Assembly (NCBI GenBank): GCA_030620455.1
Contig: JAUXEQ010000120.1
Location: 1 to 5,310 of the forward strand
DNA length: 5,310 bases
Reading direction: 5' to 3'
DNA from: a bacterium
GTDB taxonomy: Bacteria; UBP14; UBA6098; B30-G16
The position numbers and the translations under genes were made by a program. Shown here one piece after another: positions 1-5,310 of the stretch. Positions within the stretch are counted from its first letter, which is position 1; each line of letters opens with the position of its first letter. The notes under the pieces were generated by a model, which was not told where the DNA came from, ran no database searches, and worked only from the letters and a program-made list of their open reading frames with translations.

Positions 1-27
1 TATGATATTTTTATTTAAGTTCTTCAT
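1..27 (-). CDS. 5' end of a divergent gene, product unknown (partial)
   Basis: Reading leftwards, an ATG at 27-25 opens a frame that runs to the window edge without a stop: MKNLNKNII. It is preceded, at 5-nt spacing, by a consensus Shine-Dalgarno AGGAG (complement of 33-37), as strong as the sites in front of the two secreted-protein genes in this window. Only nine residues are visible. A Lys/Asn-rich start followed by hydrophobic residues could begin a signal peptide or a membrane segment, but this is too short to judge. The strong ribosome binding site, and the long non-coding gap that would separate it from the + strand gene at 292, are the reasons for calling it. The function cannot be inferred. 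Confidence 0.5.
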
Positions 28-76
28 AGTTTCTCCTGTAAGTCTGGTAAATATTTCTTCACAGCGTAAGAGTGAA

Positions 77-106
77 TTGTTACGAGCAAAACCGATCGTA
101 TATAAA
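77..106 (+). promoter_or_regulatory. Candidate sigma-70-type promoter for the gene at 292
   Basis: TTGTTA (77-82) and TATAAA (101-106) are separated by 18 bp, giving 4/6 and 5/6 matches to the -35 and -10 consensus. Transcription would begin near 113 and leave a leader of about 180 nt. In DNA this AT-rich such matches arise easily by chance. The TATAAT at 205-210 is a competing -10. Confidence 0.25.
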
Positions 107-118
107 TGATACCGAATT

Positions 119-145
119 ATTATATAATTAATATATTTTTCTCAA
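119..145 (-). promoter_or_regulatory. Candidate promoter for the divergent gene at the left edge
   Basis: On the - strand, TTGAGA (complement of 140-145) is followed after 15 bp by TATAAT (complement of 119-124). Both hexamers are good but the spacer is shorter than the usual 16-18 bp. The start would fall near 112, about 85 nt upstream of the ATG at 27. This is only a consensus match. Confidence 0.25.
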
Positions 146-291
146 GGTCGAAATCTCTTTTTAGCATAGAGTAATACAAATGCATTTTAAGGCATAAAAC
201 TTTCTATAATTCTAAAGATAATAAATTAGATCGAATATTTACATTGAGTTTTTGAAGAAAAAGGGTAAACTTTATTATCGGAGGTAACAAT

Positions 292-1017
292 ATGAAAAAG
301 AGTATGTTGTTGTTAGTTTTAGTAGGCGTTATCTTTGCCTATGAACCGGGTAGAATAGTCCACTGTCCAACCGCTGGCATCCCTGCTAATCGAGAAATTA
401 CTCTTGATATTTTAACTTTCCCCGGTGGCGGATTGAGAATGGGATTCTCGATGGGAATGTGGGATAGATTAGAGATAGGCATATCTTATGGCAGTGAAAA
501 CCTTATTGGTACTGGAGATTTGAAGTTCGATCCTAAACCGGAGATAAGACTTAAATATCGGTTCCTTGAAGAATTAGACGAAAGACCAGCATTTGTAGTT
601 GGCATCGACACGAAAGGATACGGTGCTTATCTCGAAGATTACCATCGATTCGCTTACAAATCCAGAGGAATATTCGTTGTTGCCAGTAAGAACTGGCTTT
701 TCGGTGGTGCGGATTTGAGTGCTCACGCAGGCACGAATTATTCTATGGAAAACAAATTTAAGGAAGGATTCTCGATCTGGGCAGGTCTGGAGCTATTGAT
801 ATTTGATCGTGTTAGCATTGGCACCGAATACGACTTAGCTCCAAGCGACAACGAAGAACCGTTCGGGGAAGGTAAAGGCTATCTTTCGATGGCATTCTCA
901 GTGAATTTTTCAAAGAACAGTTGGCTTTACATTAATTTAATAGATTTACTTGGAAACAAAACCGGGGTTTCTAAAATTTCAAGAGAATTGAAAGTCGTAT
1001 TTCTAACAGAGATATAA
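292..1017 (+). CDS. Secreted beta-rich protein, probable YjbH-like outer-membrane barrel
   Basis: This 241-residue protein starts with a short Sec signal peptide: MKKS, then the hydrophobic stretch MLLLVLVGVIFA, with likely cleavage after Ala16. The mature part is rich in alternating polar/hydrophobic strands with Gly turns (for example GGLRMGFSMGMWDRLEIGIS at 46-65 and VSIGTEYDLA at 174-183), as expected of an outer-membrane beta-barrel. The order PTAGIP (27-32), LTFPGGG (41-47), DRLEIGISYG (58-67), NLIG (70-73), P-x-P-x-x-x-x-KYR (81-90), GIDTKGYG (104-111), SKNW (132-135) and EYDLA (179-183) recalls, from memory, a family of uncharacterised YjbH-related proteins common in FCB-type candidate phyla. 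The start is secure because GGAGGT (280-285) sits 6 nt before the ATG. The next gene begins 40 nt after the stop with no visible terminator between, so the two are probably cotranscribed. The barrel assignment is moderately sure. The biological role is unknown; YjbH itself is linked to exopolysaccharide export, but that should not be transferred. It has a single cysteine, Cys25. Confidence 0.75.
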   Translation: MKKSMLLLVLVGVIFAYEPGRIVHCPTAGIPANREITLDILTFPGGGLRMGFSMGMWDRLEIGISYGSENLIGTGDLKFDPKPEIRLKYRFLEELDERPAFVVGIDTKGYGAYLEDYHRFAYKSRGIFVVASKNWLFGGADLSAHAGTNYSMENKFKEGFSIWAGLELLIFDRVSIGTEYDLAPSDNEEPFGEGKGYLSMAFSVNFSKNSWLYINLIDLLGNKTGVSKISRELKVVFLTEI

Positions 1018-1057
1018 TTTATAAAAATTGTCTAACATTTACTCTTGCGCGGTAAAT

Positions 1058-2101
1058 ATGCAGTATATGCAAGTTTACATGGATTATCTTAGCGACAGTC
1101 CGATGCCGAATGAGGTTTATCAAGGTCTTAAAGAGTATTTCGTGGATCATGTTGGGTTGCCATGGTCAAGGCATCAATGGGGAAAGTGGAATATGGCTGC
1201 AATGGAGTGCTTTGAGGAATCTGTTGCGGATAATCTCGGTACATCAAAAAGTATTCGATTTACTCAGAAACTAAATATTCCAATCGAAACAGGGAAAATT
1301 CTTATCTCACCAATCGAATCTAAGTCTGTTTTTAAATTTTTCAACTCACATAAATATGAATGCATAACCATTCCAATGAACGGTTTTACGCCAGATCTTG
1401 ACAAAGTGCAAACAATCTTAGCTAAAAACGATGTATCCCTGCTTGTTATGACCGCTGCCGACAGAATAACCGGAACTGTTCAGCCAATACTCGAGCTCTC
1501 TGAGATTTGCAGAGAATCAAATGTGCCGTTGTTAATCGATATTAGTGCTCTCATTGGTCGAAGAAAATTTCTTTTCGACGAATTGGGTGCAGATTATGGC
1601 TTTCTTGAGGGTCGGGTTATAGGAACTCCATGTGATATAATAATAGGTGTCGAGCGCGATATCTCTTTCCCGGTACCGTTAATTGCAGCAATGGCTAAAG
1701 TTATGGAGTTTATTTACAAAGATATCGATGAGAAAATGGAAAATCTCAGCAAAAAAACGGAATATTTTTCCGACTTGTTCAAACTTCATCTCGAGGACAT
1801 TTCCATTTTGGGTGGTGTGAATAAAGCCTTTGGTGTCTTGGCAATATCGTTTCCCGGTATAGGTCGAGGCGGACTTTCGTTAGCAATAGATATGCAGGGA
1901 GTCGCAGTCTGGGCTGGCGAGACATACAGTGAACCTATTTCACAGCTTGTTGCCTGCGGCGTCGAACCCGAAATTACTGAATCGGTCATACGCTTCTCGT
2001 TATGGCATGACACCACAGAAAAACAAATAGATTATGTTCTCCGAGTGGTACCATCTATTGTTGAGAGAGTCCGATATGAGACAGGTTATAAAAGGAAGTA
2101 A
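1058..2101 (+). CDS. NifS/IscS-type class V aminotransferase homologue lacking catalytic residues (probable pseudoenzyme)
   Basis: The frame encodes 347 residues from ATG 1058. A TTG at 1028 would add ten residues. I prefer 1058 because cysteine desulfurases usually begin a few residues before the Y-x-DY strand, here VYMDYLSDSP. Neither start has a good Shine-Dalgarno. Homology to IscS/NifS is clear at three places: the N-terminal VYMDY block, the central block (TGTVQPILELSEIC, then LLIDISALIG with the pyridine-binding Asp161), and the C-terminal IRFSLWHDTTEKQIDYVL (311-328), matching the IRFSLGRFTTEEEIDY block of IscS. The chemistry is missing. The SGHK lysine motif reads LEGR-VIG, with no Lys between 171 and 213. 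The stacking His of the EHK motif is Ser88. The Gln after the Asp is Ala164. The phosphate-binding SGATE loop is absent. The RSGT arm is deleted. The Cys loop is about four residues shorter and reads WAGETYS. The uninterrupted frame argues against recent decay. It is likely cytosolic, with no signal peptide. The fold is sure, loss of desulfurase activity very likely, and the role unknown. A scaffold or regulatory partner of a true desulfurase is one possibility. Confidence 0.85.
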   Translation: MQYMQVYMDYLSDSPMPNEVYQGLKEYFVDHVGLPWSRHQWGKWNMAAMECFEESVADNLGTSKSIRFTQKLNIPIETGKILISPIESKSVFKFFNSHKYECITIPMNGFTPDLDKVQTILAKNDVSLLVMTAADRITGTVQPILELSEICRESNVPLLIDISALIGRRKFLFDELGADYGFLEGRVIGTPCDIIIGVERDISFPVPLIAAMAKVMEFIYKDIDEKMENLSKKTEYFSDLFKLHLEDISILGGVNKAFGVLAISFPGIGRGGLSLAIDMQGVAVWAGETYSEPISQLVACGVEPEITESVIRFSLWHDTTEKQIDYVLRVVPSIVERVRYETGYKRK

Positions 2102-2256
2102 TTTTATTATCACTAACATCAAAAAATTACGAAAATGCATGTTATACGAAAATTATTCATTATTTTATCGACTAAATGAGAAACTACCTTGTCTTTAAAT
2201 TCATTTCAATTATTTATATATGAAAACAAAATTTAGAAATTTCTCTGAGGGATAAT
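2102..2256. promoter_or_regulatory. Intergenic region before the Omp85-hemW-EIIA cluster
   Basis: This AT-rich 155-bp spacer has no ORF and no strong intrinsic terminator for the preceding gene. It holds a 9-bp direct repeat TACGAAAAT (2128-2136 and 2145-2153, 17-bp period). TTGTCT (2189-2194) with TATATA (2215-2220) makes a weak promoter-like pair at a 20-bp spacing. The 10-bp palindrome AGAAATTTCT (2235-2244) lies just upstream of the Shine-Dalgarno GAGGG (2247-2251), which is 5 nt before the ATG. A promoter for the downstream cluster is expected here, but I cannot fix its position. Confidence 0.4.
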
Positions 2257-3498
2257 ATGCGAAAAACAGTTCTCTTTTTAATATTAATTCCACTGCTAAG
2301 CTCCGCATGGTTCTTCGTACCGGGTGCATATTTCGATCAAGACGATGAATGGACCTATTTCGCAGGACTAGGTTTTACAGGAGATATCGAACGATATCCT
2401 AAACATGCTTTCTACCGTACGAAAGGAGACTCGACCGCTGGAGAACCAATTATTCTGAATAAATATATAACCGGGGAAATGCGATATGCACCTGAAACTG
2501 AGGCGATGAGAGGTGAATTGCATTTCGATGTGCCTCTCTTTGGTATTGGAACCAAATTATGGGCTAGATACACAGATGCCAACACAGCTGACCCCAGAAA
2601 AATTAATATATTCCCCACAGATACTGTTGAAATGGAGAATTCAATATCTCCAGATCAGAAAGTAAACGAAATATTAGTTCGACTCGACCAACGATATAGA
2701 GCTGGAATACAAACTTACTGGGGAATTTACGGCGAATATAGGCAGGCTAAATATGAGAGTGAATATTCGATTACTTCTACTGGATTTGTAGAAGAACCGG
2801 AAAAGAAGCAATCAGAATACGTTGGTGGTGGTTTGTTTTTTGGGTACGATACTCGAAAAGGTGATATGGACCCATGTGATCAGTGCTTATCATTTTATAT
2901 TGAAATTAGCGGTTCATATTTGCTAACCGATTCCGTCGATGCCGATTACATAGTTTCCGGAAACGATATTAAAGAAGCTTCTAAAGGAGCGGTTAAGTTT
3001 TATATAGAGCAGCTTTTATTCACTCCTACAACCTCATTGCCGATTGAAATCCCGCTTCTAACAGTCCAAGCGCCAACAGTTATAGCTGCCAAGACAGCTA
3101 TAGGATACTATCCCATGGATGTACCACAGCTAATAGCGTTCCGGGGCAGCGACGGCCCGCTTTTTCGAGGTTTGAGACAAAACAGCTTAGCTGGCAATTC
3201 TTTTTTCATTTTCTCTATGGACTTCAGAATCTCTCCGGTAGAGAGAATGTATACTCCCGTTACTCTATTGCATCTTATTGCACCGAGATTAATTCCCGAT
3301 GCACGTGCAGACGTTCAGATTATTATGTTTTCAGATATAGGAAAATACTGGGGTGCAAAACCGGAAAAGCAGTTATACACATGGGGTGTGGGACTCGGTT
3401 TGAAATTTAGTAAGCGACTATCGACTCGAGTCGAGTTCGCATGGAATTCAACTCAGGATACATGGACAACGTATTTTTTCATAAGACCACCGTTTTAA
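2257..3498 (+). CDS. Omp85/BamA-like outer-membrane barrel without POTRA domains
   Basis: This 413-residue protein has a Sec signal peptide (MRKTVLFLILIPLLSSA, cleavage near 17). What follows looks like beta-barrel only; there is no room for POTRA repeats, and BamA itself is about twice this length. Three marks point to the Omp85 superfamily (bacterial surface antigen/D15 fold). The first is a GYDTRKGD turn (196-203) of the DTR-x-x-x-x-P type, followed by a strand FYIEISGSY. The second is PLFRGLRQNSLAGNSFF (301-317), matching the conserved loop-6 (V/I/F)RG(F/Y/L) motif and the following G-N-S strand. The third is the late strands ending TYFFIRPPF with a C-terminal Phe, the usual signal for recognition by the BAM machinery. 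The only two cysteines form a CDQC (207-210) in the DTR turn. The start is supported by GAGGG at 5 nt. Its stop lies 4 nt before hemW, so it probably leads that operon. Possible roles are protein or lipid export or insertion into the outer membrane; the substrate is unknown. The family is fairly sure from motifs, though divergent in the N-terminal half. Confidence 0.8.
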   Translation: MRKTVLFLILIPLLSSAWFFVPGAYFDQDDEWTYFAGLGFTGDIERYPKHAFYRTKGDSTAGEPIILNKYITGEMRYAPETEAMRGELHFDVPLFGIGTKLWARYTDANTADPRKINIFPTDTVEMENSISPDQKVNEILVRLDQRYRAGIQTYWGIYGEYRQAKYESEYSITSTGFVEEPEKKQSEYVGGGLFFGYDTRKGDMDPCDQCLSFYIEISGSYLLTDSVDADYIVSGNDIKEASKGAVKFYIEQLLFTPTTSLPIEIPLLTVQAPTVIAAKTAIGYYPMDVPQLIAFRGSDGPLFRGLRQNSLAGNSFFIFSMDFRISPVERMYTPVTLLHLIAPRLIPDARADVQIIMFSDIGKYWGAKPEKQLYTWGVGLGLKFSKRLSTRVEFAWNSTQDTWTTYFFIRPPF

Positions 3499-3502
3499 TT
3501 AT

Positions 3503-4669
3503 ATGCACGTTTATATTCACATACCATTTTGCGTAAAAAAATGCGCCTATTGCAACTTTTACTCTGTTGCATTACACGATGCCAAAAGCAGAGAATCGCT
3601 TTCTACATTGGCAGAATACACTAATAATTTAATAAATGAGATCAAATTGTGTGCAGATCCTACACTATTTTTTCAAAATATATTACCTTCGACCCTTTTC
3701 ATAGGCGGCGGGACACCCTCATTGCTGCCACTAAAATCGATTAGAAAAATTTACGACACAGTCCTTTCAGGATTCGACATAAACGAGATATCTGAATTTA
3801 CCATAGAAGCAAATCCCGAATCGATGACATTAGGAAAAGTCTTTGGTCTACCCAATACGGGTATTAACAGAATCAGCATTGGCATTCAGTCGTTAGACGA
3901 TGATATACTTAAGTTTTTGGGAAGGATTCACAACAGAGAAACAGGATTATTGGCACTGCAACTTGCTTTCGATGTAGGCATTGAAAATATTTCTGCAGAC
4001 CTAATCTACGGAATACCCGGATTAACTAATCAAATGCTTAAACAGGATATTGAAACACTCGTTAATCTTGGAGTAAAACATATTTCGATGTATTCACTTA
4101 CTATCGAGGAAGGCTCAAAATTTTGGGAGAATGTTAAACAACATAATTTGACCTTACCGAGTTCAGACAAGCTTGCCGAGCAGTATTATAGTGCGTCAGA
4201 GCTTTTAAAAGAGCTGGGGTTTTCTGCTTATGAACTTTCAAATTTCGCTCTTCCAGGATATGAATGTCAACATAATATGGCGTATTGGCTCGGTGAGTCT
4301 TATTTAGGGTTTGGTCCGTCTGCACATTCCTATCATAATTTCAGCAGATGGGCAAATGTAAGTAGTCTCACAGAATACAACGCCTTAATCGGTGGCGGGA
4401 AAGTTCCTCTGGCTTTCAAGGAGAACTTAACTCCGATACAACAGCTCGAGGAACTTATTATGACTCGGCTTAGGACCTTAAAAGGTGTGAATATTTTCGA
4501 GATTAATTCGATTTTCAGAGATACTATAATAGAAAATGCCAAACCGTTAATTGACAATGGAATATTGGAGATTTATCAAAATTACCTTCGACTGAGGGAT
4601 AACAGCCGTCTCTTAGCTGATGGAGTTGCTGCAAAACTCATAACAGCGGTCGACAATGAACCTAACTGA
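3503..4669 (+). CDS. hemW: HemW, radical SAM family haem chaperone
   Basis: This 388-residue protein has the typical HemW length. The radical SAM cluster motif CVKKCAYC (Cys10, Cys14, Cys17; CX3CX2C) is followed by N-F, as in HemW, where true coproporphyrinogen dehydrogenase HemN has a fourth cysteine. SAM-binding and barrel motifs follow in order: GGGTPS (68-73), IEANPE (101-106), NRISIGIQS (122-130), DLIYGIPG (166-173). The HNxxYW haem-binding signature reads HNMAYW (257-262), and then LGFGPSAHS (268-276). The C-terminal 80-90 residues fit the HemN_C winged-helix domain. HemW is known to bind haem and deliver it to respiratory enzymes, not to make porphyrin; many relatives are misnamed oxygen-independent coproporphyrinogen oxidase. 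It is cytosolic or membrane-peripheral. The ATG lies 4 nt after the Omp85 stop with no Shine-Dalgarno, so translation probably depends on coupling. The 3' end overlaps the EIIA gene by 14 nt. Identification is secure; whether this organism uses haem cannot be seen here. Confidence 0.95.
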   Translation: MHVYIHIPFCVKKCAYCNFYSVALHDAKSRESLSTLAEYTNNLINEIKLCADPTLFFQNILPSTLFIGGGTPSLLPLKSIRKIYDTVLSGFDINEISEFTIEANPESMTLGKVFGLPNTGINRISIGIQSLDDDILKFLGRIHNRETGLLALQLAFDVGIENISADLIYGIPGLTNQMLKQDIETLVNLGVKHISMYSLTIEEGSKFWENVKQHNLTLPSSDKLAEQYYSASELLKELGFSAYELSNFALPGYECQHNMAYWLGESYLGFGPSAHSYHNFSRWANVSSLTEYNALIGGGKVPLAFKENLTPIQQLEELIMTRLRTLKGVNIFEINSIFRDTIIENAKPLIDNGILEIYQNYLRLRDNSRLLADGVAAKLITAVDNEPN

Positions 4670-5108
4670 TTTTTTAAGACCAGAAATGATAAAGCTCGAT
4701 GTGAGAGCTAATGATAAGTGGGAAATTATTGAAAAAATAATTCAGCTTTTTTCTAAATCTCCGTCAGTCGTCGATCTGGAAGATTTAAGAGCAAGTATGA
4801 TAGATCGCGAAAAAACTATGACCACCGGAATAGGTCACGGAATTGCAATTCCTCATGCGAGCGGAAAGTGTATTCACTGTATTGACATCGCATCCATAAT
4901 CTTGCATAACCCAGTCGATTTCGAATCGTTCGACTTGGAACCTGTGTCCATTGTGTTTGGAATAATCTCACCTGAGGATGGGGAGAAAAAATATATGACA
5001 TTATTATCGAATATTGCCCAGATCTTCTCACATAATGCAAGAATCGAGGATTTTATCGACCTCAAAACACCAGAAGATTTTATTAATGAGCTTCGCAGTC
5101 ATGAGTAG
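4656..5108 (+). CDS. PTS EIIA (fructose/mannitol type), PtsN-like regulator
   Basis: This stand-alone 150-residue domain matches the length of PtsN/EIIA-Ntr and covers the whole EIIA family-2 fold. The phosphoacceptor block REKTMTTGIGHGIAIPHA (51-68) contains the active-site His67, normally phosphorylated by HPr or NPr. The downstream helix EKKYMTLLSNIAQIF (110-124) corresponds to THLHTLSLVAKRL in E. coli PtsN. The second active-site histidine there is Tyr113 here. Not being fused to EIIB or EIIC domains, and lacking transporter neighbours, it is more likely regulatory than a sugar-uptake component. Known PtsN roles include potassium and nitrogen or envelope-stress signalling, but none can be assigned. 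The ATG lies inside hemW (14-nt overlap) with only a weak AGCGGT upstream, suggesting coupling. The N-terminal LTDFLRPEMIKLDVRANDKW is typical of the family. Confidence 0.9.
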   Translation: MNLTDFLRPEMIKLDVRANDKWEIIEKIIQLFSKSPSVVDLEDLRASMIDREKTMTTGIGHGIAIPHASGKCIHCIDIASIILHNPVDFESFDLEPVSIVFGIISPEDGEKKYMTLLSNIAQIFSHNARIEDFIDLKTPEDFINELRSHE

Positions 5109-5205
5109 TAATGCTTTATAATGATATAGAACATTCATTGTTCCGAATTTTGAAGGAAATACTTAATACTTCGCATTATATGCGTTAAAGAATAAAATTT
5201 CTTCG

Positions 5206-5310
5206 TTACCGGATTCTGCCGGTCGAGGTCTCGATTTTTATTTCGGGTAGTTTCTTTACATTAACTCTCAAATAATAACCAGTTCGGTTTCCAGTAAGAA
5301 CCCAAATGAA
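5206..5310 (-). CDS. 3' end of a convergent gene, product unknown (partial)
   Basis: Reading leftwards from the window edge, one - strand frame stays open for 34 codons and ends at TAA (complement of 5206-5208). It encodes FIWVLTGNRTGYYLRVNVKK followed by LPEIKIETSTGRIR. The composition is protein-like, with alternating beta-type residues and codon use similar to the neighbours (ATC, TCG, ACC, CGA), while the + strand frames here are broken by stops. A 34-codon open frame is not decisive in itself. I do not recognise the family; a beta-rich C-terminal domain is all that can be said. The gene would converge on the EIIA gene with a 97-bp spacer. Confidence 0.5.
   Translation of the reverse strand, partial: FIWVLTGNRTGYYLRVNVKKLPEIKIETSTGRIR
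5208..5243 (+). terminator. Weak candidate terminator for the hemW-EIIA unit
   Basis: Two short stems stand in tandem: ACCGG/CCGGT (5208-5212 with 5219-5223, 6-nt loop) and TCGA/TCGA (5223-5226 with 5231-5234, 4-nt loop). They are followed by the T-rich TTTTTATTT (5235-5243). They would lie within the antisense 3' end of the convergent gene. The stems are short, share a base and cannot both form fully, so termination here is only a possibility. Confidence 0.25.

Larger units (their letters stand above)
28..291. promoter_or_regulatory. Divergent intergenic regulatory region
   Basis: This 264-bp stretch is very AT-rich, has no convincing ORF and lies between two outward-facing starts, so it should hold promoters for both. 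It contains the perfect palindrome ATTATATAAT (119-128), which reads as a TATAAT -10 hexamer on either strand. It also has an isolated TATAAT at 205-210 on the + strand with no recognisable -35. The pentamer ACCGA occurs at 91 and again 20 bp (about two helical turns) later at 111, which may be chance. I see no riboswitch-like structure or strong hairpin. Confidence 0.55.

Noticed and set aside
252..278. Promoter TTGAAG (252-257) with TATTAT (273-278)
   Set aside because: The 15-bp spacer is short, and the transcript would begin at or within the Shine-Dalgarno of the gene at 292.
1028..1057. TTG start adding ten residues (MSNIYSCAVN) to the NifS-like protein
   Set aside because: It has no Shine-Dalgarno, and the family normally begins only a few residues before the DY strand. 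It cannot be fully excluded.
1786..2016. Minus-strand ORF of 76 codons inside the NifS-like gene
   Set aside because: It is antisense to a gene with clear homology, has no ribosome binding site of note, and its protein has unnatural composition (Ser/Pro/Thr-rich).
2412..2618. Minus-strand ORF of 68 codons inside the Omp85-like gene
   Set aside because: It lies wholly within a real gene on the other strand and has no recognisable domain.
4134..4557. Two minus-strand ORFs (63 and 74 codons) inside hemW
   Set aside because: They are antisense shadows of strongly conserved HemW coding sequence.
3503..4669. Annotation as HemN, oxygen-independent coproporphyrinogen III oxidase
   Set aside because: The Cys motif continues N-F rather than carrying HemN's fourth cysteine, the HNxxYW signature is present, and the length is that of HemW; all favour the haem chaperone.
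4816..5065. Two overlapping minus-strand ORFs inside the EIIA gene
   Set aside because: They are antisense to the conserved phosphoacceptor region and show no homology or ribosome binding site.
5172..5184. Hairpin CGCAT-TAT-ATGCG in the convergent spacer as a terminator
   Set aside because: The stem is only 5 bp with a 3-nt loop, and no T-run follows on either strand.
5111..5188. 25-codon + strand ORF just after the EIIA stop (MLYNDIEHSLFRILKEILNT...)
   Set aside because: It reads plausibly and starts 2 nt after the EIIA stop, but it is very short, has no Shine-Dalgarno and nothing recognisable. Conservation would be needed to call it.

Overview
The window is AT-rich (about 38% GC by eye) and densely coded. 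It carries five complete genes on the + strand and, at each edge, a short piece of what is probably a gene on the - strand. The two outer-membrane-type proteins point to a Gram-negative (diderm) bacterium. The first of them belongs to a type I know mainly from metagenome-assembled genomes of uncultured FCB-group and related candidate phyla (Cloacimonadota, WOR-3/Stahlbacteria and similar). I cannot place the organism more precisely. There are no mobile elements, CRISPR arrays, tRNAs or rRNAs.

Layout, left to right. (1) The start of a divergent - strand gene lies at 1-27 and has a clear Shine-Dalgarno sequence. (2) A 264-bp AT-rich divergent regulatory region covers 28-291. (3) A secreted beta-rich, YjbH-like outer-membrane protein spans 292-1017. 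(4) Forty bases later comes a NifS/IscS-type class V aminotransferase homologue (1058-2101). It appears to have lost the PLP lysine, the active-site histidine, the catalytic cysteine and the RSGT arm, so it is probably a pseudoenzyme. (5) A 155-bp intergenic region holds a 9-bp direct repeat and a 10-bp palindrome. (6) A tight cluster follows: an Omp85/BamA-like barrel without POTRA domains (2257-3498), the radical SAM haem chaperone HemW (3503-4669, 4-nt gap) and a PtsN-like PTS EIIA protein (4656-5108, 14-nt overlap). (7) The last 202 bp hold a short convergent spacer and the probable 3' end of a - strand gene (5206-5310).

The spacing suggests two transcription units: the YjbH-like gene with the pseudo-desulfurase, and the Omp85-hemW-EIIA cluster, whose genes are likely translationally coupled. 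The second unit joins envelope biogenesis, a haem or Fe-S-linked chaperone and a phosphotransfer regulator. Nothing in the sequence shows that these act in one pathway. I see no obvious new multi-gene system. The most notable item is the conserved-looking but catalytically gutted cysteine desulfurase homologue. Next come a histidine-to-tyrosine change at the second active-site position of the EIIA protein, a CxxC pair in the barrel of the Omp85 protein, and a strong excess of the tetramer TCGA.
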